Origin: Nitrospira sp.
GTDB taxonomy: Bacteria; Nitrospirota; Nitrospiria; Nitrospirales; Nitrospiraceae
DNA: 64,000 nucleotides
Assembly: GCA_013140455.1 (NCBI GenBank)
Contig: JABFSU010000024.1
Span: forward strand, 1 to 64,000
Reading direction: 5' to 3'
Below, in pieces: positions 35,836 through 44,755 of this stretch. The translations under genes and the position numbers were made by a program. Every line of letters starts with the position of its first letter. Positions within the stretch are counted from its first letter, which is position 1. Below the pieces are notes generated by a model. It did not search any database and was not told the origin of the DNA. It saw only the letters and a list, made by a program, of their open reading frames with translations.

Positions 35836-37032
35836 ATGATGTGGCGATGGCTTGTGGCGGCGGCGTTTGCGGGAAGCAGTCTCTGCATGGACGGGCTTGT
35901 CATGAACGGGCACGCGGCAGAATGGTCGGCTGAACCGTCGTTGGGGGTGAAAGGTGAGTACAACAGCAATCTGCTGCTGGTGGCCGGTCCGCAAAAGCCG
36001 GTCTACGGGCATTGGGTCTCGCCGGGCGTCAAGTTCGCCGGGTCGACGGAAAACCTGGACGTCAGCGGGAGAGCGGCGGCCGATCTGGTGCGCTACTACG
36101 GCGGCCGGAATCAGGACCTGCTGAACCTCTATTTCCCGCTCTCCGTGAAGTACGGGCTGGCCCGGGAGACCTTCGGCTTCGACGGCGGGTTTACGAGAGA
36201 CAATACGTTGATGGGGGAACTGTTGCAAACCGGAGTAAGGTTGAGCTTCACGCAGCGCAATATGTGGAACCTGGCCCCCTCGTGGTCCCACGCGTTCACG
36301 GAACGGCTGTCTCTCCAGAGTTCCTACCAGTATTCCAACGCCACGTACGAGGACGGCACGCGGCTGGGGCTGGTGGATTATCAGGTGCAGGGCGGATCTA
36401 CCGGACTGGCGTATCAACCGACAGAGAACGATCGCATGCAGCTGACGGGAAGCTATACGAACTTCAGCGTGCCCAACGCCAGCGCCCTACGATCCCATAT
36501 CGTCGGGGCGCAGGCTTCGTGGTCCCATGCCTTTACTGAAACATTGACGGCGACTGTGTCTGGAGGGCCGCAGCTGGTGTCTTCCAGCATCTCGTTCGGA
36601 CCGGTGCGGCTCACCGATACGCAAACCCTGTGGGTGGCCAGCGCCAATGTCAAAAAACAATGGGATGCCGGGTTTGCGGAAGTTGTCGTGGGCCGGGAGA
36701 TCAATCCCAGCGGATTCGGTCTGCTACTGAAGACGGAACGGGTCGGCCTCACCCTCTCTCAGGATCTGACGGACCGGTTGACCGTTTCGGTGAATGCGCA
36801 GGTGCTTCTGGCCTCCTCCATTGCCTCAAAAGCGGTCCCGTTCACGTTCCCGGAAAACCGCTATATCAATGTGACGCCGCGGTTGACCTGGAAATTCGAC
36901 CAATGGTGGTCGGTGGATGCCGCCTATACGTACGGGCGGCGTGAGGTGGAGAGTTTCGGCGAACGGGCGTTGGGAAACGCGACGACCGTGATGCTGACGT
37001 ATTACCCGCCCAAGTGGTCGGTCGGGCGTTAA
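35836..37032 (+). CDS. Outer-membrane beta-barrel protein of the exopolysaccharide cluster
   Basis: 398 aa. Signal peptide (MMWRWLVAAAFAGSSLC, cleavage near AHA is not clear; GHAAEWSAEP follows). The rest is amphipathic beta strands with long polar loops (GVKGEYNSNLLLV, FGFDGGFTRDNTLMGELL, LSLQSSYQYSNATYEDGTRLG), closing with NATTVMLTYYPPKWSVGR. It resembles the barrel protein commonly encoded beside PrsT-Wza-Wzz in exosortase loci. Possibly the polymer exit channel, or an exopolysaccharide modifier. ATG at 35836 or 35839. Confidence 0.7.
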   Translation: MMWRWLVAAAFAGSSLCMDGLVMNGHAAEWSAEPSLGVKGEYNSNLLLVAGPQKPVYGHWVSPGVKFAGSTENLDVSGRAAADLVRYYGGRNQDLLNLYFPLSVKYGLARETFGFDGGFTRDNTLMGELLQTGVRLSFTQRNMWNLAPSWSHAFTERLSLQSSYQYSNATYEDGTRLGLVDYQVQGGSTGLAYQPTENDRMQLTGSYTNFSVPNASALRSHIVGAQASWSHAFTETLTATVSGGPQLVSSSISFGPVRLTDTQTLWVASANVKKQWDAGFAEVVVGREINPSGFGLLLKTERVGLTLSQDLTDRLTVSVNAQVLLASSIASKAVPFTFPENRYINVTPRLTWKFDQWWSVDAAYTYGRREVESFGERALGNATTVMLTYYPPKWSVGR

Positions 37033-37044
37033 GGAGAGGTCTTT

Positions 37045-38823
37045 ATGGCGATCGCACAGTCTATCGGAGCAGATCGGTCGGTCGAAGCAGGTCATGCCGT
37101 GAAGGATTTCCGGCAGATGGTTCGCCGCCGCCGGTCGGTTATTTTTGCCGTCGTGTCCGTGATCGCGCTCATCGGTCTGGCGACGGTATTCCTGTGGCCT
37201 CCGGTGTACCGGTCGAAGGCGACGATCCTGATCGAGGAGCAGGAGATTCCCACGGATCTCGTCCGTTCGACGATCACCAGTTATGCCGATCAGCGGATTG
37301 AAACGATCAAGCAGCAGGTCATGAGCCGGGCCAGTCTGTGGAGAATTGTGGAGCAGTACGGGCTGTACCAACGGCTCCGGAAGGGCAGTCCGACCGAGGA
37401 GATTTTGCAGCAGTTCGTCAAAGATATTCAGATCGAAGTGATCAACGTCAAAGTGGTCGATAAGCGCACCCAGACTCCCACACAGGCGACGATCGCGTTT
37501 ACGCTGGCCTATGACGGAGAAACCCCAGCCCTGGCCCAGAAGGTGACGAACGAGCTCACGGATTTGTTTTTGGGGGAAAATCTGAAGTCGCGGGAGCGCC
37601 ACGCGCAGCAGACGACGGCGTTCTTGAAACAGGAAGCCGAGAATCTCGCGCATCATATCGAAGTACTCGAAAGCAAAATCGCGGTGGTGAAACAGAAGGC
37701 CGACGGAGCCCTGCCCGAACTCACCCAGCTCAATATGCAGATCATGAACCAGGCGGACCGGGAACTCATCGACGTCGACCGGGATATTCGGAGCCTCGAA
37801 GAGCGCAAGGCGTTCCTGGATGGCGAGCTGGCGACGTTGAAACCCAACACACCCATGATTGCCGCCAGCGGCGAGCGGATCTTCGATTCGGGGGAGCGAC
37901 TCAAGGCCTTGCGCGCGCAATACGCCAGCGCAAGCGGGTACTTGTCCGAGGACCATCCTGACATCATCAAGATGAAGCAGGAGCTGGCGTCCCTGGAGCG
38001 AGAAACTGGAGCAGAGGCGCAGGGAGACGATGTGCCCAAACGGCTGGAGGGAGAGAAGGCAGGTCTCGCGGCCATGCTGGAGCGGTATGGGGCGGATCAT
38101 CCGGACATTGCGCGCGCGAAGCAGACGATCGCCGCATTGGAGCGTGAATTGGCCCAGCTGGCGCAACAGCCGCCGAAGAAGCCTTTATTCAAGCCGGAGA
38201 ATCCGGCCTATATCAATATCCAGTCCCAACTCGCGTCGACGACGGCGTCGTTGGGAGCCCTGCGTCAAACGAAAATCTCGCTGAAGAAACGCGCCGGTGA
38301 AATGGCGAGGCGGGTCGAGCGGTTGCCGGAAGTGGAACCGGAGTATCTGGATCTCATGAGAGACCGGGAAAATGCCGTTCGGAAGCATCAAGAGATCACG
38401 TCGCGGTTGATGGAAGCCCAGGTCTCGGAAGGCCTGGAAGTCCAGCGCAAGGGCGAACGATTCTCCCTGATCGATCCCGCCGATCTTCCGGAGCGGCCGG
38501 AGCGTCCGAACCGGCCGGTCATATTGATTCTCACCGGGCTGCTCGCCGTGGTCGGCGGCGTGGGAGCCGGAGCGGCGGCCGAACAGCTGGACGAGACCAT
38601 CCGCACTCCCTATCAATTGAGTCTGGCGGCCGGGATGGCCCCGCTGGCGGTCATTCGCTATCTCCCGATGGAAGAGGAGGTCCTGAACGTGATTCGCCGC
38701 CGCCGCTATTGGCGGTGGGCGGGAGCGGGGGCGGTAGTCGTGGCCGCGGTTGTGGCGCATTACCTCTGGCTGCCGCTCGATATCGTCTGGTTTGCCGCGC
38801 TCAGGAAACTCGGTCTGGCCTGA
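37045..38823 (+). CDS. Wzz/BY-kinase modulator-type chain-length determinant
   Basis: 592 aa. Membrane helix 1 (about 34-54, SVIFAVVSVIALIGLATVFLW), a Wzz domain start (PVYRSKATILIEEQEIPTDLVRSTI), two long coiled-coil regions (about 180-260 and 320-400), the GNVR-like stretch ending PEVEPEYLDLMRDRENAVRKHQ, RPERPNRPVIL, and two more helices (about 493-512 and 556-585). Controls chain length and spans the periplasm toward Wza. The kinase is a separate gene immediately downstream, as in Gram-positive-like split systems. AAGGAGAGG precedes the ATG. Confidence 0.88.
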   Translation: MAIAQSIGADRSVEAGHAVKDFRQMVRRRRSVIFAVVSVIALIGLATVFLWPPVYRSKATILIEEQEIPTDLVRSTITSYADQRIETIKQQVMSRASLWRIVEQYGLYQRLRKGSPTEEILQQFVKDIQIEVINVKVVDKRTQTPTQATIAFTLAYDGETPALAQKVTNELTDLFLGENLKSRERHAQQTTAFLKQEAENLAHHIEVLESKIAVVKQKADGALPELTQLNMQIMNQADRELIDVDRDIRSLEERKAFLDGELATLKPNTPMIAASGERIFDSGERLKALRAQYASASGYLSEDHPDIIKMKQELASLERETGAEAQGDDVPKRLEGEKAGLAAMLERYGADHPDIARAKQTIAALERELAQLAQQPPKKPLFKPENPAYINIQSQLASTTASLGALRQTKISLKKRAGEMARRVERLPEVEPEYLDLMRDRENAVRKHQEITSRLMEAQVSEGLEVQRKGERFSLIDPADLPERPERPNRPVILILTGLLAVVGGVGAGAAAEQLDETIRTPYQLSLAAGMAPLAVIRYLPMEEEVLNVIRRRRYWRWAGAGAVVVAAVVAHYLWLPLDIVWFAALRKLGLA

Positions 38824-38843
38824 TTGGGATAAGGAGAAGAGCC

Positions 38844-39671
38844 ATGGAAGAACTCTCGCAAGCCATCGAACAGTATAAGCAGGAGTCCAGGCAGGGGGCC
38901 GGGGGGCGTTCCGAACCCTATCCGTCTTCCCGACAGAACCCTCCGCCGATCGTGTACTCCAAGACGCGGGTAGTGGAATGCCGGGAAGAGGTCTTGCGGC
39001 GTCACCGCGTCGTGGCGGCGTTTGACCGGGGGGAGTTTGCCGACGGGTATCAGCTCTTGCGTACGCAGGTGCTGCATCGCCTGCGGGAGAACCACTGGAA
39101 TGTCCTCGGTGTGACGAGCCCGCGAGCGCAGGAAGGGAAGTCGCTGACGGCGTTGAATCTCGCGATTACCCTGGCAATGGAAACGACGCAAACCGTGATG
39201 TTGATCGATGCCGACTTGAAACATCCGACCATCCATACCTTGCTCGGATTCGGGAAGTGTCAGGGCCTGGCGGACTATGCGTTGGAAGACTGTCCGTTGG
39301 AGGATATCCTCATCCATCCGGGGTTGGGGCGCCTGGTGGTCCTGCCAGGTGGTCGCCCGATCCAGCGCTCCGCCGAGGTGCTGACCTCTACGCGGATGTC
39401 GGGGCTGATTACGGACGTGAAGCATCGCTATCCGGCTCGGGTCATCGTGATCGATCTGCCTCCGCTGCTGGTCAGTTCGGATGTGCTGGCCTTCGCGCCC
39501 TCGCTGGACGCGCTCTTGCTGGTGGCCGGGGAGGGGATGACCACCCGCCAGGATATCAAAGAGTCGCTGGCCTTGGTGCGGGGGGCGGTCCCGGTGCTCG
39601 GGACGGTCTTGAATCAATCGGGGAAAGACCAACGTAACGTCAATGCCATGCGCGCGCTGGCTGCAAACTAA
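38844..39671 (+). CDS. Tyrosine-kinase-like CpsD/CapB family ATPase
   Basis: 275 aa cytoplasmic P-loop protein. Walker A is atypical, TSPRAQEGKS (about 91-100, the usual Pro-Gly replaced); Walker A' is VMLIDADLKHP (about 118-128) and Walker B is VIVIDLPPLL. The C-terminus (NQSGKDQRNVNAMRALAAN) has no tyrosine cluster, so autophosphorylation as in Wzc or CapB is unlikely and it may act as an ATPase regulator. It follows its Wzz partner by 20 bp and has AAGGAG before ATG 38844. Confidence 0.85.
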   Translation: MEELSQAIEQYKQESRQGAGGRSEPYPSSRQNPPPIVYSKTRVVECREEVLRRHRVVAAFDRGEFADGYQLLRTQVLHRLRENHWNVLGVTSPRAQEGKSLTALNLAITLAMETTQTVMLIDADLKHPTIHTLLGFGKCQGLADYALEDCPLEDILIHPGLGRLVVLPGGRPIQRSAEVLTSTRMSGLITDVKHRYPARVIVIDLPPLLVSSDVLAFAPSLDALLLVAGEGMTTRQDIKESLALVRGAVPVLGTVLNQSGKDQRNVNAMRALAAN

Positions 39672-39692
39672 CCGACTGGCTGCGAGGCTTGC

Positions 39693-41087
39693 ATGTACGA
39701 ATCGTTTTACGGATTTCGAACCAATCCCTTCACGCTGGTGCCGGATCCCCGGTTTCTCTATCTAGGGAAACAGCACAAGACGGCTCTCAATCTTTTAGAG
39801 TACGGATTATTCAACCGGGCCATTTTTACGGTCATCACCGGCGAGCCGGGAACCGGCAAGACGACCCTTCTGAACACGATCCTGGAGCAGTCCCAGCATG
39901 AAGTGACTCTGGGGGTGCTCTCGCACACGCACGCCGGCTTGGGGAGTCTGATGCCCTGGGTCTTGATGGCGTTCAATCTCGACGGCAAGGGCATGGACAG
40001 CGTCGAACTGTTTAAGACGTTCACTGCCTTTATCGGCCGTGAACATCAGCGCCAACGGCGGGTCGTCCTGGTGGTGGACGAAGCGCAGAATCTCGGCGCG
40101 GCGATGCTGGAGGAGTTGCGTCTCTTGTCGAACGTGAACAACGGGCGGAATCAGCCTCTGCAGATCGTGTTGTCGGGGCAGCCGGGCTTGCGCGGCCTGC
40201 TCCAACGCGGCGACCTGATCCAATTCGCTCAGCGCATCTCCGTCGATTACCATTTGCAGCCGCTCGGTGAGGATGAGACTCCGGCCTATATCCGGCACCG
40301 CATGTCGATGGCGGGCGGCGCCCGATCGGTCATGACTACCCAGGCGTCGGTCATGGTGCATCGTCTGACCGGCGGCAACGCTCGTTTGATCAATCAGGTC
40401 TGCGATGTGTCTCTTGCCTATGGCTATGCGGAACGCGCGCCGCTGGTGACCGCCAACATTGTCTGGCGCGCGACCAACGATCGTCGGGCAGGCGGGATTT
40501 TGCCCGTCGCACAGCATGCGTTGTGCGATCTATTGAGTCAGGAGGAAGTTGTTGCTGAAGAACTGGAGGTAGCCGCGGCTGCGTCTCCTGCGCCGCCACA
40601 AACCGCCGCGCTTCCCCTGCCGTCGGCTGAGCCCGCAGCGCAATCCCAGCAATCGTATTACGAACAGGGACTCGCTTTGAAACAGGCCGGATCCTACAAG
40701 CAAGCGATTGCTGCGTTTGAACGGGCGGCGACGGATGTATTGCAGCAGGTGCGGGCGATGTCCCAAGTTGCGTTGTGCCTCAGCGCGGTCGGCCGGCATG
40801 AGGACGCGGCCAAAGAACTTGTCGCACTCTTGAAAAGCAGGCAAGGCACGGATATTGAGCGTCTCAATATCCGGTATTTTCTCGCCCGTACATTGGAAAC
40901 CCTCCAACGAAATCAGAAGGCCTGTGAGCTGTATATGGTTATTCACAAGCAGGATCCTGGATTCCGCGATGTCGGGACCCGCCTCCGCCGCCTCTCCCCC
41001 GGGTGGAGCCTGGCCTCCTTCAGTTCACCGACATGGATCAAAGGCTTTGCAAAATACTATAGCCAGCGCCTGCGGGCCTGCTTTTAG
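39693..41087 (+). CDS. ExeA-like AAA ATPase of the exosortase locus, with C-terminal TPR region
   Basis: 464 aa. MYESFYGFRTNPFTLVPDPRF is the conserved start of the ExeA/exosortase-linked ATPase family. Walker A GEPGTGKTT (50-58), Walker B VVLVVDEAQNL (124-134), sensor region LQIVLSGQPGLRGLL. A Pro/Ala linker (about 290-320) leads to a TPR-like region (YYEQGLALKQAGSYKQAIAAFERAATDVL) to about 440. The TPR extension is not part of the usual family length (about 270-350). Last gene of the 20-kb plus-strand cluster. Confidence 0.87.
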   Translation: MYESFYGFRTNPFTLVPDPRFLYLGKQHKTALNLLEYGLFNRAIFTVITGEPGTGKTTLLNTILEQSQHEVTLGVLSHTHAGLGSLMPWVLMAFNLDGKGMDSVELFKTFTAFIGREHQRQRRVVLVVDEAQNLGAAMLEELRLLSNVNNGRNQPLQIVLSGQPGLRGLLQRGDLIQFAQRISVDYHLQPLGEDETPAYIRHRMSMAGGARSVMTTQASVMVHRLTGGNARLINQVCDVSLAYGYAERAPLVTANIVWRATNDRRAGGILPVAQHALCDLLSQEEVVAEELEVAAAASPAPPQTAALPLPSAEPAAQSQQSYYEQGLALKQAGSYKQAIAAFERAATDVLQQVRAMSQVALCLSAVGRHEDAAKELVALLKSRQGTDIERLNIRYFLARTLETLQRNQKACELYMVIHKQDPGFRDVGTRLRRLSPGWSLASFSSPTWIKGFAKYYSQRLRACF

Positions 41088-41148
41088 CTTCCTCTCGGTC
41101 CTATCCCGCCAGGTTGCCCGGCGCCGCTAGCCTGCCCCTTCCTGATGA

Positions 41149-41192
41149 GTTAACGGAGACCGGAACTGATCGTAACCCGGCTGTAATCGTCT
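41149..41192 (+). promoter_or_regulatory. Candidate Pho box upstream of the OprP-like porin gene
   Basis: Four consecutive 11-bp units begin GTTAAC, CCGGAA, CGTAAC and TGTAAT; three share the TAAC/TAAT core at the same offset. The array ends 49 bp before the start codon at 41242. Confidence 0.65.
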
Positions 41193-41241
41193 CGACCTAT
41201 TCTGCCGGTCTCTGTATGTGACCGTGACGGAAGGGATGTGC

Positions 41242-42681
41242 ATGAAGACGAGAGCGGCGGGCTGGTTGTGTCACTCTGCATGGGCCTTTGTGTGTTTGGG
41301 CTTGTTCGGTTCCCCGGTCATGGCCGGTCAACTCGAAGATCTGTTGCTCGAAAATAAGCAGATCTCGATCGACCAGTGGGTCAAGCTGAAAGCCGAGGAA
41401 GAGAAGCGTGAAGCCAAAGCGCAACAGGAGAGCCGGGGCGTCGGCGATGTGCCGGTGAACGAACGCTGGTATGAAAAGATCAGTATCCGGGGCTATACCC
41501 AGTTCCGGTACAACCATACGATCAACAATAACCAACTGATCAATCAACAGGGCGACCGTTCGATCGGCAAGAATAATGAGTTTTCCCTTCGGCGAGGTCG
41601 CGTCATTATCAGTGGACAGCCACATGAGCGGGTGTTCGTGTACATCCAGCCGGAGTTTGCTTCGTCCGTGGAAGGGTCGAACAATGTCGCGCAGCTTCGG
41701 GACTGGTATGCCGATCTATTTCTGACCGAGAATAAAGAGTGGCGCATTCGCGCCGGGCAATCGAAAGTACCCTTCGGGTTCGAGAACTTGCAATCCAGTC
41801 AGAATCGGCTCGCCCTGGACCGTAACGACGCGATCAACAGTGCCGCTTTCAACGAACGCGATCTCGGCCTGTTTCTGTACTATGCGCCTACCAGCGTGCG
41901 AGAACGGTTTCGCCGTCTCGTGGACAGCGGACTAAAAGGGTCCGGCGATTACGGGATGCTCGGTCTCGGGGTCTATAACGGCCAGACGGCCAATCAGCGG
42001 GATCAGAACAAAAACAAGCATGTAATCTTTCATTCCATGTATCCCCTGGAATTTCCGAACGGACAGATTTTCGAAGTCGGGTTGGACGTCTACACCGGTC
42101 AATTCAATGTGGCGACGTCACCGGTGGTGCCTCTCAATCCCTCAGCCGCCTCGGCGGGCGCTCCGCTGGCCCCGATTGTGAGGAACGGCGGGAACTATGT
42201 CGACGAGCGAATCGCCGCGCACTTCGTGCTCTATCCGCAACCGTTCGGACTGCAAGGTGAATATACGTTCGGGCGCGGTCCTGAATTGAACCAGGCCCGG
42301 ACTGAAGTCACGACAGGAAGTCTGCGCGGGGGGTATCTGCAGTTGTTCTACAATTACCGCTGCGACAGTCTGTGTGAGAGCATTATGCCGTTTATCCGAG
42401 TCCAGGAGTACTACGGAGGCAAGAAGCATGAGGCGAATGCCCCGCGGAACATGGTGCGGGAGGCGGAGTTCGGTCTCGAATACCGGTTCAATCAGGCGCT
42501 TGAATTGACGATGATGTATACCTGGACCCAGCGAACCTCGGCGGACGGCAGCACAGTTCCCGCATCCTGTGCCGATACCTCGCTGTCCGGAGCCGGGCTG
42601 TCGACGCCCCCTTGTGTATTGACACCTTACCAGCGCCAGTCTGGCAACCTGGTGCGCTTCCAACTCCAGTGGAGTTTCTGA
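41242..42681 (+). CDS. Phosphate-selective porin O/P family protein
   Basis: 479 aa. Signal peptide (WAFVCLGLFGSPVMA), a short helical N-terminal region (LEDLLLENKQISIDQWVKLKAEEEKREAKA), then the barrel: ISIRGYTQFRYNHTI, NNEFSLRRGRVIISGQPHERVFVYIQPEF, WRIRAGQSKVPFGFENLQSSQNRLALDRNDA and the terminal VRFQLQWSF beta signal. This matches the OprO/OprP family of Pseudomonas, which imports phosphate or polyphosphate when phosphate is scarce. The upstream Pho-type array agrees. ATG at 41242 is set by GGAAGGG six bases ahead. Confidence 0.88.
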   Translation: MKTRAAGWLCHSAWAFVCLGLFGSPVMAGQLEDLLLENKQISIDQWVKLKAEEEKREAKAQQESRGVGDVPVNERWYEKISIRGYTQFRYNHTINNNQLINQQGDRSIGKNNEFSLRRGRVIISGQPHERVFVYIQPEFASSVEGSNNVAQLRDWYADLFLTENKEWRIRAGQSKVPFGFENLQSSQNRLALDRNDAINSAAFNERDLGLFLYYAPTSVRERFRRLVDSGLKGSGDYGMLGLGVYNGQTANQRDQNKNKHVIFHSMYPLEFPNGQIFEVGLDVYTGQFNVATSPVVPLNPSAASAGAPLAPIVRNGGNYVDERIAAHFVLYPQPFGLQGEYTFGRGPELNQARTEVTTGSLRGGYLQLFYNYRCDSLCESIMPFIRVQEYYGGKKHEANAPRNMVREAEFGLEYRFNQALELTMMYTWTQRTSADGSTVPASCADTSLSGAGLSTPPCVLTPYQRQSGNLVRFQLQWSF

Positions 42682-42759
42682 CCGGCGTGTGTACGCACAC
42701 TGGTCGGGACATGGTGCGAGCCGGCTTGGCGGTGGACACCGGCAGGGTTTGCTCTGCGA

Positions 42760-43479
42760 TCAGCGTGTCCGGCTGTCCTTAGAAGGCTCTGTCGGAACCG
42801 GAAGAGGCAAGCGCCCGACTTGAACAATCAGTTCGCGACGGTCCCAGTGGAACAGCCGACCGGCGCCCTGGAGCGTTGCGGGGCGCTGGAACTCGGACGG
42901 CTCGAAGTGCAAGGTTCCCTTCTGAGGCGCCAACGAGCGAAGCGGAGTGAGCCGGTCATCCTGAGTGTCCGCCGTGCCGATGTCGGCAGCGGAGTGGGTA
43001 CTCGATCGGTAATTGCTCAGGATCACGTGCAGATCCGTTCCCGCCATAAAGAGACCGCCGGATGTGACTTCTCGTTTAGCGCCAGAGACCCGCCGCGATT
43101 GATAAAACGTGACCACTTCTTCCGGTGTGGCTTTCTGCAGGGCCAGGCTTAGGAGCGGAGCCCAGAAGGCAATCTCTTCTTCGTTGAATGCCTGGTGGCG
43201 CCGGGGGACTGTGAGATCGTCGTAGAGCGGCAATCTCGTCAGCGGTTCCTTGACAAGGATTCCTCTGAGGACCGCCCCGATCTGCTCAACCGGCACCTGT
43301 GCGGGGTGGCTGTGTCCGGCGCTCTGTCCGGCCTGGGGATCGGTCTGGAGTCGAACGAAGGCATTCGGCGTCTCATAGATCGTCAGCGTGGGGAATTGCC
43401 CTGCCGTACAGCCGACGAGCGCTATGACTCCCAGTGAGAGCCATACCGGCCGGCGAAAGCATGCCAACAATCGATTCAT
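42760..43479 (-). CDS. Lipoprotein of unknown function next to pstS
   Basis: 239 aa. Signal with lipobox LVGC (Cys24). The mature part has FPTLTIYETPNAFVRLQTDP, AVLRGILVKEPLTRLPLYDD and FWAPLLSLALQKATPEEVVTFYQSRRVSG, and a well-ordered C-terminal beta region (GTLHFEPSEFQRP, WDRRELIVQVGRLPLP). I do not recognise the family. It lies 35 bp after the PstS-like gene and is surely in its operon, so a role in phosphate scarcity is the best guess. Ends in a basic, Pro/Ser-rich tail. Confidence 0.65.
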   Translation of the reverse strand: MNRLLACFRRPVWLSLGVIALVGCTAGQFPTLTIYETPNAFVRLQTDPQAGQSAGHSHPAQVPVEQIGAVLRGILVKEPLTRLPLYDDLTVPRRHQAFNEEEIAFWAPLLSLALQKATPEEVVTFYQSRRVSGAKREVTSGGLFMAGTDLHVILSNYRSSTHSAADIGTADTQDDRLTPLRSLAPQKGTLHFEPSEFQRPATLQGAGRLFHWDRRELIVQVGRLPLPVPTEPSKDSRTR

Positions 43480-43514
43480 GCGGGTCGTCTGTTCTCAACG
43501 AGGTGGATGGAAAT

Positions 43515-44555
43515 CTACTCCGCGATCGGCCGGTTAGGCCCTTCTACTTTGGCCGCTTTGACGGACGAGGACCACTTGGATGCGAGCCGTGTAATTTCGG
43601 TCAGAGAGAGCGGAAAATATCCATGCTCGAGGGCCAATTGCTGGCCTTGATAGCTCAGGGCAAACCGCACAAGTTCAGACAGGAACGGCGGCGGTGATGA
43701 TTTCGGCGGCCTGGCGATATAGAGATAGAGGTTGCGCCTCAGGGGATACGAGCCGTCCATGGCCGTTTGAAAGTTCGGCTCCACATAGCGGCCGCCTTTT
43801 ACCGAAGCGATGGGAACCGGTCTCACTGCGGAGGTCCTGTACCCGATGGCGCTGAATCCGATGCCGTGGGGATCCTTGGCGACATCCAAGATGACCGAGG
43901 CGGATCCCTGGGCGTTGACCATCTGAGGGCGAAACGTGCCCCCTTTACACACCTCTTCTCTGAACAGATAACTCGTACCGGATTTGCCGTTCCGCCCGTA
44001 CAGTCGAATCGGGGCCTCGAACCATTCGTCGATCAGTCCGACGAGGCCCCAGGAATCAACGGCATAACTCAATCCCCGCAGTCGTTCCCGGCAGAAGATG
44101 GCGTCCAGTTCATCCAGAGATAAACCGGATACGGGGTTATCCTTATGAACAAAGACGGCCAGCGCGTCGTTCGCTACGGGCACTTCCATCGGTTCGTAGC
44201 CGTATTCCCTGACGAATACGGAAATCTCCGCGGCCGTCATGCGGCGGGACATGGCGGCGATCTGGGTCTGATGAGCCAGCAGAGCCTCCAGCCCTGTTTG
44301 AGAACCGGCTCCGGCTACGGCTATTTTTAATTCGGGATGCCGGCGGGTAAAGTCTCCCATCCATGCTTCGATCAACGGTTTCATCGTGTCGGAGCCGGCT
44401 ATCTTGAATTTGCCCGATACCATTTCCTGCACGGTATAGACGGGGATTTGCGCATCCAATTCAGGGCGGACCTGGCCCCATGTCCCAGGGACCAACCAGA
44501 GGGAGGCTGCGAGAGTGATCAGGTAACATCGTGAAATTAAGCGATTACAGCGCAT
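43515..44555 (-). CDS. pstS: Phosphate-binding protein (PstS family)
   Basis: 346 aa. Signal peptide (LISRCYLITLAASLWLVPG), then a two-lobe binding fold: FKIAGSDTMKPLIEAWMGDF at the first phosphate loop, AVAGAGSQTGLEALLAHQTQIAAMSRRMTAAE (the SxxxT and S-R loop), LDELDAIFCRERLRG, RNGKSGTSYLFREEV (SGT phosphate-binding loop) and GIGFSAIGY. Binds inorganic phosphate in the periplasm. No pstCAB genes follow; the next gene is the lipoprotein at 42760. Start ATG 44555 has AAGGA ten bases upstream; ATG 44564 would add three residues. A three-unit Pho-type array lies 70 bp upstream. Confidence 0.85.
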   Translation of the reverse strand: MRCNRLISRCYLITLAASLWLVPGTWGQVRPELDAQIPVYTVQEMVSGKFKIAGSDTMKPLIEAWMGDFTRRHPELKIAVAGAGSQTGLEALLAHQTQIAAMSRRMTAAEISVFVREYGYEPMEVPVANDALAVFVHKDNPVSGLSLDELDAIFCRERLRGLSYAVDSWGLVGLIDEWFEAPIRLYGRNGKSGTSYLFREEVCKGGTFRPQMVNAQGSASVILDVAKDPHGIGFSAIGYRTSAVRPVPIASVKGGRYVEPNFQTAMDGSYPLRRNLYLYIARPPKSSPPPFLSELVRFALSYQGQQLALEHGYFPLSLTEITRLASKWSSSVKAAKVEGPNRPIAE

Positions 44556-44624
44556 CTTATGCATATCCTTATGCGAAGTGGGTATTCCAATAAACAGGAA
44601 TAACTATATGAATAAGGCGTTTCT

Positions 44625-44657
44625 GCCGTATTAGCAGCGTGTTAACTCAAAGTTAAC
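44625..44657 (-). promoter_or_regulatory. Candidate Pho box upstream of pstS
   Basis: Minus-strand units of 11 bp begin GTTAAC, GTTAAC and GCTAAT with exact phasing. The array is 70 bp before the pstS start codon at 44555. Confidence 0.7.
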
Positions 44658-44691
44658 TTGCTGGAGCCCGGCCGCTGGGAAGAGTGTAGGA

Positions 44692-44735
44692 GTTAACCGA
44701 CAATTTACATGTCCATAAGGGCAGGTTAACTCCGG
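44692..44735 (+). promoter_or_regulatory. Candidate Pho box upstream of the divergent PhoB-family regulator
   Basis: Four consecutive 11-bp units begin GTTAAC, ATTTAC, CATAAG and GTTAAC at constant phase, ending 20 bp before the start codon at 44756. Together with the array at 44625-44657 it fills the divergent promoter region. Confidence 0.68.
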
Positions 44736-44755
44736 GTCAGTATTGTGACGACGCG

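Noticed and set aside
36826-38166. 446-codon minus-strand frame
   Set aside because: Antisense to the barrel and Wzz genes; Arg/His-rich with no motif.
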